A stretch of 64,000 nt of DNA from Paraspadella gotoi (lineage: Eukaryota > Chaetognatha): positions 31,727,476 to 31,791,475 of the forward strand of contig CM119263.1 in assembly GCA_051294375.1 (NCBI GenBank). The letters run 5' to 3'. Numbering within the stretch: position 1 is the stretch's first letter; each line of letters begins with the position of its first letter. Below are positions 57,423-64,000 of this stretch, one piece after another. The translations under genes and the position numbers were made by a program. A model generated the notes under the pieces. The model saw nothing but the letters and a program-made list of their open reading frames with translations, had not been told where the DNA came from and ran no database searches.

Positions 57423-57702
57423 AACTCTCTGTTTTTCTCTTTCATTTTTCCCTTCACTATTTTTTACCCATTTTTTTTGTTCAGCTTTACTTCTCACTTA
57501 ATATCACTTACTTTTTTCCCCTCATCCTCCTTTTTCCTCTCTCTCTCTCCCTCTTCCTCCTCCTCACTTTTCCCCCCTATCCCACCTCTCTCTTTTATAC
57601 ACAACCTGTCGTATACATCTCAAACAACTTTTATACTTACAAAAGATTTTAAAGCAAGATTCCTCACATTGGACTTTAAAACTTTTTTTCTTACTTGATT
57701 CA

Positions 57703-58159
57703 ATGAAAATTGGCTGGGCTAACAACATTAGGCAAAAACTCTTACTTTATAAATTAACTACCAATCTCGAAGTCATCAGAAATAAAACAACTAATAGCTG
57801 GAAAAAAGAATGTAGAATTGCTGTAGAGAAATTTAATAAAGAAAGACTATACAACAACTGCTACAAAGTCGTACAAGGACAACAAAGCCAAAAACATAGT
57901 CGACCAAATAAGCAAATATACCTATTCGCGAAAACCACTACCGGAACTATTGAAATGCAACAAACAAGAAACAGCTACCATATTAATGTCAAGATATGGA
58001 ATGCTTGAGTGCGGCAAGAACTATAATTCTACAATAAATCAAATCTGTGAAAAATTCAACAAGGAAGATGATGAAGAACATAGACTTAATTATTGTATTA
58101 AATGGAATCATTTAAACTTTATGTCCAATCTTGATAGAATACCTTTTTCTGATATATAC
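57703..58159 (+). pseudogene. LINE C-terminal open frame, 5' part
   Basis: Open frames 57703-58008 and 57950-58162 (one frameshift between them) encode basic sequence (GWANNIRQKLLLYKL; CRIAVEKFNKERLYNN) and then RYGMLECGKNYNSTINQICE, DDEEHRLNYCIKWN. The Cys/His arrangement (C..., C, then H-x5-C) resembles the C-terminal zinc knuckle of LINE polymerases. The frame is cut at 58159 by a hAT element and continues at 61432 (LNNIEKTKAYHDSDRESVDR, stop). No RT domain is present upstream, so this is a 5'-truncated copy. Confidence 0.6.
58152..58159. other. Target site duplication, left (ATATATAC)
   Basis: Eight bases identical to 61424-61431, directly outside the inverted termini TAGAGTTCCC. Confidence 0.85.
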
Positions 58160-59235
58160 TAGAGTTCCCCAGCCTCAATCAAACTCTATACAAAGTTCTC
58201 ACTCGGTCTGGTTTCCATTATTTTTTGTCTTCAACTCATTTTGAAACCCTGTACAAGCAAAAAAGGTTTTGGTTAATAAACCCAATTGAGCGTCAAAGTC
58301 AATGATGTGATGCAAAAAATTGTTTTAAAAATGAACGAATTTCATCAAATCAAGTGTTCTAACATGCTTTAATATAAAATTTTTACACTATTAACTGTTA
58401 GAGAACTTAGCAGGCTGATTTTTTTAAGCTTGTCATATTAGATTAAAAGAATATCTCATGATTATGGGGCGTGGCCTTAACCGGAAGTGAGGTTTTACGT
58501 CAAATTGTGTTAAAATTTTGACGAAATTAATTTTAAATACAACAATAACAAAATGTTTAGTGCTTTTTAGGAATAAGATGGAATGTATTGGGATGATATT
58601 GAACTGGAAGAAGAGTTACAAAATTGTGTTCACAAAATCTAATGAATTCTCCATAATAGACAACGCGATTATTCAATATTCATTCTATGTCTTAACAACT
58701 ATTAATTTCCAAGCTATTTTCGGTGAGTTAATGATATTGGTGTGGGTTTTTGTAAATTAAATGGGATCATCATGGCCTTTCAAAGCCGTTATTAAGTTTG
58801 TAACATTAATTTGTAGTGGTTTTATGCACATTTTTTGAATTAAGTGAAATTATTTATTTTTCTGACAGACAACGAATTTGTTTTTACTTTCTAAATTTAA
58901 AATTGTACGTATTTGGTAATGTTTCTTTAAAACATTTGAACTTTTTGACCCCGAACCCGACAAGACACAATGAAAATTTATGTGAGCGACCAGAAAACAA
59001 TGTGTACAAAACTACAACAAAACAAAGTATTATGTAGAATGAGACAATTATACCAATCAGGTAACTACTATGTTTAAGTGTGTTCTGGATGTTTATTTTG
59101 ACACTTCGGCAGAATTGTTTGGTCTGAAAATTGACTTGACTGAACTAAATCCCAAAGTTTCCTGACCTTTTTGCATTGGGGATTTGTATGTTGAAATATC
59201 TCCGAAATGAAGATATTCAATGATGTCAATGAATG

Positions 59236-59625
59236 TTATCCATCACCATGCTTACGATTCGTCTTGCAGGCTTTTTTTGTTAACTTGGTAGTTAAATTTT
59301 CGATATTTACATCATAAACAACTTTTGCCAACGTATGGATTGGAAGTTTAAAAAAGGTTTTCATTGCTCGCAAGTGCAGTTTTTCTATTTTCTCCCATTG
59401 GCTTTTGCTCGAGTTTATCCAAGTTGGACTAGAGTATTCGAATATTGAAATGACCAGACTGTTGTAGAGCTGAAGAACAGTTTTATAATTGTCATTAACT
59501 TTCTTTGCTATTTTATTGATTGCTAAGATTTTGCCCTTTGCTTTGTCTAATAAAGAATCAATGAATCTCGTCCATAAAAGTTTTTCATCTAAGACAATAC
59601 CAAGCAATTTGAATTCTTTAGAGAA
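59236..59625 (-). pseudogene. LINE polymerase C-terminal fragment
   Basis: Minus strand: EFKLLGIVLDEKLLWTRFID, KGKILAINKIAKKVNDNYKT, LQLYNSLVISIFEYSSPTW, KIEKLHLRAMKTFFKLP. This is the thumb/after-RT region typical of CR1/Jockey-like LINEs (F-K-x-L-G-I-x-L-D and W...). It ends at a stop at 59236; upstream it runs into a (GA)n tract at 59620-59700. It sits inside the hAT element, so it arrived later. Confidence 0.75.
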
Positions 59626-59666
59626 GAGAGAGAGAGAGAAGACGAGAAAGAGAGAGAGAAAGAGAG

Positions 59667-59706
<40 letters not shown>

Positions 59707-60799
59707 TGTTTCCAACAAAGAATTGAGAAAAGGACAGTGAGAAAAACCGCCTCATGGCTTTCACGTTGTGGCGCAAATCAACGTTCCTACAAAAACTTAA
59801 TTATTGTTGGATATAAGACATAAGATAAGGCATAAGAATGGTGAGCCTTATACACATTTTTTTTAATTTCATGTTTGCACACTAGAGGAAGACTGAAGTC
59901 TTCAAAGTACTGTGCTATTTCGTTGTTGTCCATTAAAAACTTTCGTTTTCTCCAAAATTACAACAAAAGAGAGAAATAACACAATGTTTTCAGCTCAACT
60001 AAATATATTGGGAGAAAATGTAGAAACTTTTTTATTCGCTGCAGTGTATAACGGCGTCGGATGGGGGGCACTCAATTATTTAATGATTAATTAATTTATA
60101 ATGATTTTTCTTTTTTTAAAGATTCAGTTTTTTACTGAAGATGAAATTGGGATGACCATTAAAGAAAAGTTGTTTTACATAAATAAATATCAAATTAATC
60201 TTATAAAATTAAAATATAATAAACGTCCAGTACTTTTCTACAGAATGAGGAAAAAAAATTCAAAAAATATTTATCTAATGAGAAATGGTACGCATTTTTT
60301 TGGTGTCACTCGCGAACGGACACGGAGAGGTACTATGTCTGAAATCAAACTTTAGATTATTTTTGGTTTATGACGTATATTTTCACTTTTTTTCTATTAT
60401 TTATTATTTTTTTTGGAGGAGATCAGTGTTGATTTTGGTAATAGAGGAGCTTCTATAAAGCTCGAAAGGCTCGAAAGGCTACAAAGTACAAAAAAAGATA
60501 TAATAACCTAACCTTGATTTATATGCATAAATATTGTTATCAATGGTTTTATATCATTGTATTAAATTTTTTTAAATTTTGCGTAAAATTAACTAAGAGA
60601 AATAGATTGGTTACTTTTTGTTGCATTTAAAATCTATTTTATAAAAATTAGAACAAATAAAAACACTTATAGGCTGAAAACCTTACTTTCGGTTAAGGCC
60701 ACGCCCCATTATAACAAGATATTTTTTTCAAATTAACAAAACAAAACTAGGAGAATAAGCTACTAGTGTTTTTTAGCTAATAATGGTGAAAAATCTTTA

Positions 60800-61230
60800 T
60801 GTTATAGCATAGCATAGCATAGATAGCATAGCATAGCATAGCATGTTATAGCATGTTGCTGTAAATGATGGTGTACGAAAGATTTTTGGATATAATCGAT
60901 GGGAAAGTGTGAGAGAACTTAGGAGTATGTTTGGATACCACGACCTATCTACAATTTTTAATAATCGTAAGAAAACCTTTATCTCAAAGATATATACAAT
61001 GAAAAATACTGTTCTTCAGAAACTTGTTCCATTTTTTACAACATAAGAACAATTTTTAATTGTTTAAATTTTAATTAATTAATTTTATTTAATTAACTGT
61101 TTTTTTTTTCTCTCTATTTTATGTTTTTGCTTAGACTTAGTCTGTCTTTGTTTGTTTGTTTTGTTGATGATGATTGTACTGAATCAACCTCGTTGTATTC
61201 GAATAAAATCGCATATATATTAAAACTCTT
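60800..61230 (+). pseudogene. LINE C-terminal fragment and 3' tail
   Basis: An (ATAGC)n patch (60808-60856) is followed by AVNDGVRKIFGYNRWESVRE then LRSMFGYHDLSTIFNNRKKT to a TAA near 61044, the typical last residues of an invertebrate LINE ORF. The 3' UTR ends with ATTGTACTGAATCAACCTCG and AATAAAATCG (about 61215). It lies within the right inverted repeat of the hAT element. Confidence 0.75.
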
Positions 61231-61423
61231 TCTTTAAAAATTATTATCATTTTTCGCCAAATTTTTTTTGCATCAGTACTAGTTCACTTTGACGCTCTAT
61301 TGGGTTTATTAGCAAAAACATTTTTGGTCAAACAGGCTTTTAAAGTGAATTTAAGACAAGAAATAATGGGAAACCGGACCGAGTGAGAACTTAGTATGGG
61401 GTTTTTTTGGGCTGGGAACTCTA

Positions 61424-61431
61424 ATATATAC
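61424..61431. other. Target site duplication, right (ATATATAC)
   Basis: Identical to 58152-58159. Confidence 0.85.
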
Positions 61432-61494
61432 TTAAATAACATAGAAAAAACTAAAGCATATCATGATTCGGATAGAGAGAGTGTGGACCGTTAA
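61432..61494 (+). pseudogene. LINE C-terminal open frame, 3' part
   Basis: Directly after the right target duplication the sequence reads LNNIEKTKAYHDSDRESVDR and TAA, in the same frame as the left part ending SDIY at 58159. Confidence 0.6.
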
Positions 61495-61679
61495 AAAAGG
61501 AACGGGATCTATGTGTAAATACTGAAATTTAAAACATATGTATATAATTAGTCCACTTTGTAATTTTTTGTTTTGTTAATTTATTTACATTTCTTTAAAA
61601 TGTGTACATACATGTATATGTACGGCTCATTAACTGTTACATTGTTACAGTGTTAAATTTTCACATTTTGAGCATAATA

Positions 61680-61857
61680 AATCAAATCAATCAATCAAAA
61701 TCCCTCCCTCAACTCCTCCCCCTCTCCTCTTTTTCCTTCCTCCCTCAACTCCTCCCCCTCTCCCTCTTTTTCCTTCCTCTCTCAACTCCTTCTGGTCTTC
61801 AGCAACGAAATTTCTCTCCTGGTTTTACTTCCCTTTCTTCTTCTCTCTCTCTCTTTC

Positions 61858-61909
<52 letters not shown>

Positions 61910-61962
61910 ACAATCTCTCTCTCTCAACCTGTATTTTACTATTTTTAAACCAATATATATCT

Positions 61963-61997
<35 letters not shown>

Positions 61998-62060
61998 ACA
62001 ATCTCTCTCTCTCAACCCTGTATTTTTACTATTTTTAACCAATAATATCTCTCTCTCTCT

Positions 62061-62093
<33 letters not shown>

Positions 62094-62155
62094 ACAATCT
62101 CTCTCTCTCAACCCTGTATTTTTACTATTTTTAAACCAATATCTATAAATATTAA
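61680..62155. repeat. CT-rich repeats with a ~95-bp tandem unit
   Basis: Three copies of CCTCAACTCCTCCCCCTCTC (61702-61795), then CT arrays and three units of CTCTCAACCCTGTATTTTTA plus CTATTTTTAAACCAATAT (61918, 62006, 62103). Confidence 0.85.
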
Positions 62156-62279
62156 ATTTTACCCAATATTTCAATGACCGCCTATGATCTCTTGCCCTCT
62201 CGACTGACCTCAAAATGTCTTTCCAATGACCTCTCTTTGTCTTCTCTTGTTCTTCTCTTGTCCTGACCCCTTTCACCTC

Positions 62280-63660
62280 AGACCTCTCTTTGTCCTTGAA
62301 AAATATCCTTCTATATTTTCCTTTTTTAATATATTCTTTTAATAAAAATTATAATCTATTTGAATTTTAATATTTTCTTGATTACAGTAACTTTTTTCTT
62401 TACTCGATAAACTGGAGGGAATGGATATCTCTCAAACTAGGAGTTGAATCAGCTAAGCGATGAGTAATAGATGCAGGAAGGGTTAGCTTGTGTCCCATTG
62501 GACGGATTTTTTAAAAATTTGAAAAAATTGCGCTCAGCACCTTAAAAAATTTTTTACAATATTTGCTCTAGCGCAGTTATTAATGAAGCTAGCCCCATCA
62601 TTTTTTGCTCATAAATACTCCGAGACGAGCCTACATAATGATGTAATAAAATTTTTGAATTCATTTAATTTTTTTGGTTTTAATAATTAATTTGGCAAAA
62701 TAATATTCAAATATACTGTAAATATCCAAGGTAATTGATTCTTTTTTTTATACAAAATGATACATTGAACTTGAGCAGTTATAATAAATAACAAATAAAA
62801 TTTTAAAAAATAATTTTAAATACCAAAAATATTTTTTCAATATTATAAAAATATATTATAGTCTTAAAACTAATTAAAATATTTAAAAAATATAAAGGGT
62901 TTGAAAGCGGACTTATGCTGATTCTAAATCTATTTTTTTTTTTAAAATTTGATTTCTTGTTCTCGTTTTACAGACTCATACATTTGTAAAAATTAAAAAA
63001 ATCATCCCTTTTTCAAAACCTTATAAAAAATGATTGGTCCATGTATTGAAATAAAAATTTAAAACTAACTTTGAAAAAGTAATATCTTCTTGCTATTAAA
63101 ATTTTAAATGAGAAGAATAGGATTTGCCAAGATATCAAGGAAGAAGTGTCATTATTTATATTTTTATGAAAAAAAGAATAAGATTTTTTTAATAAGCAAT
63201 TGAACTATTCTTTCGTGGCCGAAGCGGCTAGGCAGAGGTTCTTCTCAGACGAGGTTTAGTAATGACTTAAATTTTCTGCAATATTGAGGACAACCGCACA
63301 AATTTTTGTGTTCACCTATCTTTTTCTTACTAACATTACACAACCAAAGTCAGAGTTCTAATGCAGACATAATGAGTAGACCTTTCCATGCATGAAAAGT
63401 TTTTAAATCACAAAAACGAGTATTGGTAAAGGTGCCCATACATCATATGAATTTTTTGAACATTTTTTTCAATAGATTTTTACAGTAAATGATGCCAACT
63501 CTGAAAAAAAATAAAAAAATGCTAAAAAATTTACTTTTTCATAAATATCTTTTAAAGTTTTATTACTACAGGGACGAAACCCAATCTATCTTGTATAGTA
63601 GGGTAGCCCCACTCAATGGAATAAACTTTTCTTAAAATCTTAAAAGCATAAGGATCGCCG
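62280..63660. other. AT-rich, no gene recognised
   Basis: No convincing exon or RNA gene. GTGGCCGAAGCGGCTAGG at 63217-63234 resembles a tRNA-Leu box A but no box B follows at the right distance. Confidence 0.5.
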
Positions 63661-63881
63661 CAATTGCATAGAGAGAGAGAGAGAGAAATCGTTTTCGGAC
63701 GAATCACGAAGAGAGCGCGTTCAAATTATTTTGGGCAGTTAGGGATTTTTACATTTTTCCTCAAATTAATCTTTAGTTTCAAAAACTTGTGACGTCAAGA
63801 ACGGTAGTGAAGGTTTCAGTAACTAGACAACTCAAATAAACAAATATTGACAACGCCGTAAGCAGCGCTAGTACGACTATT

Positions 63882-64000
63882 ATGGCTCGCCTCAATAAGT
63901 CTTTTCCTCTCTCAGCCGAAATCTTATTTTTGACCGTACTTCTTTGTCCTCACGCGTTCGGCCAAATCGTTTTTCTGGTTATTTGTCGAATCTTTGTCGA
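63882..64000 (+). CDS. Possible start of a secreted or membrane protein (cut by window end)
   Basis: ATG at 63882 opens a frame of 39 codons that runs off the window: MARLNKSFPLSAEILF then LTVLLCPHAFGQ and another hydrophobic stretch. The charged start, hydrophobic core and AFG-Q site look like a signal peptide. The local GC content is higher than in the preceding kilobases. No family can be named from so little sequence. Confidence 0.3.
   Translation, partial: MARLNKSFPLSAEILFLTVLLCPHAFGQIVFLVICRIFV

Larger units (their letters stand above)
58160..61423. mobile_element. hAT-type DNA transposon, 3,264 bp, probably non-autonomous
   Basis: The ends are TAGAGTTCCC(C)AGCC and GGCTGGGAACTCTA, flanked by a perfect 8-bp duplication. 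Both the TAGAG terminus and the 8-bp duplication are hallmarks of hAT. The inverted homology is long: 58160-58330 pairs with 61260-61423, and 58380-58520 pairs with 60665-60790 (shared GGGGCGTGGCCTTAACCG). The right inverted repeat is interrupted by a LINE fragment. Internal open frames (58518, 59912, 60101) are short and not like hAT transposase. Confidence 0.8.

Noticed and set aside
60101-60355. Transposase of the hAT element
   Set aside because: Basic 84-residue frame with no hAT dimerisation or catalytic motif.
63215-63260. tRNA-Leu gene
   Set aside because: Only a box-A-like GTGGCCGAAGCGG; no box B or acceptor stem.

Overview
The window is nuclear DNA from an animal, most likely an invertebrate, but the phylum cannot be fixed from it. 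The evidence is GT-AG introns, metazoan-type genes (a tincar-like membrane protein, SPT16 of FACT, an H2A/H2A.X-like histone), hammerhead ribozymes of the Penelope-element type, hAT and LINE elements, tRNA-derived SINEs and TTAGGG-like interstitial repeats. The background is AT-rich and packed with simple repeats, above all long (GA)n/(CT)n arrays. Most long open frames are only translations of these repeats.

Layout. 1-6.3 kb: an inverted repeat carrying two hammerhead ribozyme motifs, an LTR-like fragment with a tRNA-Leu-complementary site, minisatellites and dispersed repeats. 6.29-26.10 kb: a giant inverted repeat. Its arms (6290-15810 and 16699-26098) hold the same locus: simple repeats, a tRNA-like SINE head, part of an 18S rRNA gene, and the 5' half of a non-LTR retrotransposon of the R2-like (restriction-like endonuclease) type, split by about 2 kb of other DNA. 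The right arm has many single-base indels and abuts a 25-N gap, so this palindrome looks like faulty gap filling. 26.1-33.2 kb: the 3' half of the same retrotransposon family in several copies and both orientations, two more N gaps, and an intronless, frame-broken piece of SPT16.

33.2-57.7 kb: repeat-rich DNA containing the best host gene. Four exons between 37.8 and 45.5 kb on the + strand splice in frame into a multi-pass membrane protein resembling Tincar; a decayed hammerhead lies in its third intron. Further along are two SINE copies, many minisatellites (27, 42, 77 and about 68 bp, and a 17-bp array with CCAAT in most units), and a two-exon histone H2A-like gene on the - strand that lacks about 29 residues of the histone fold.

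57.7-64 kb: a LINE open frame cut by a 3.26-kb hAT-type transposon with a perfect 8-bp target duplication. That transposon itself contains two LINE fragments. The last kilobases are AT-rich, with a possible start of a secreted or membrane protein at the right edge.

The genes form no operon or pathway. The window is a case of mobile elements nested in each other and in introns, overlaid by assembly errors that should be resolved before biology is read from 6-33 kb.
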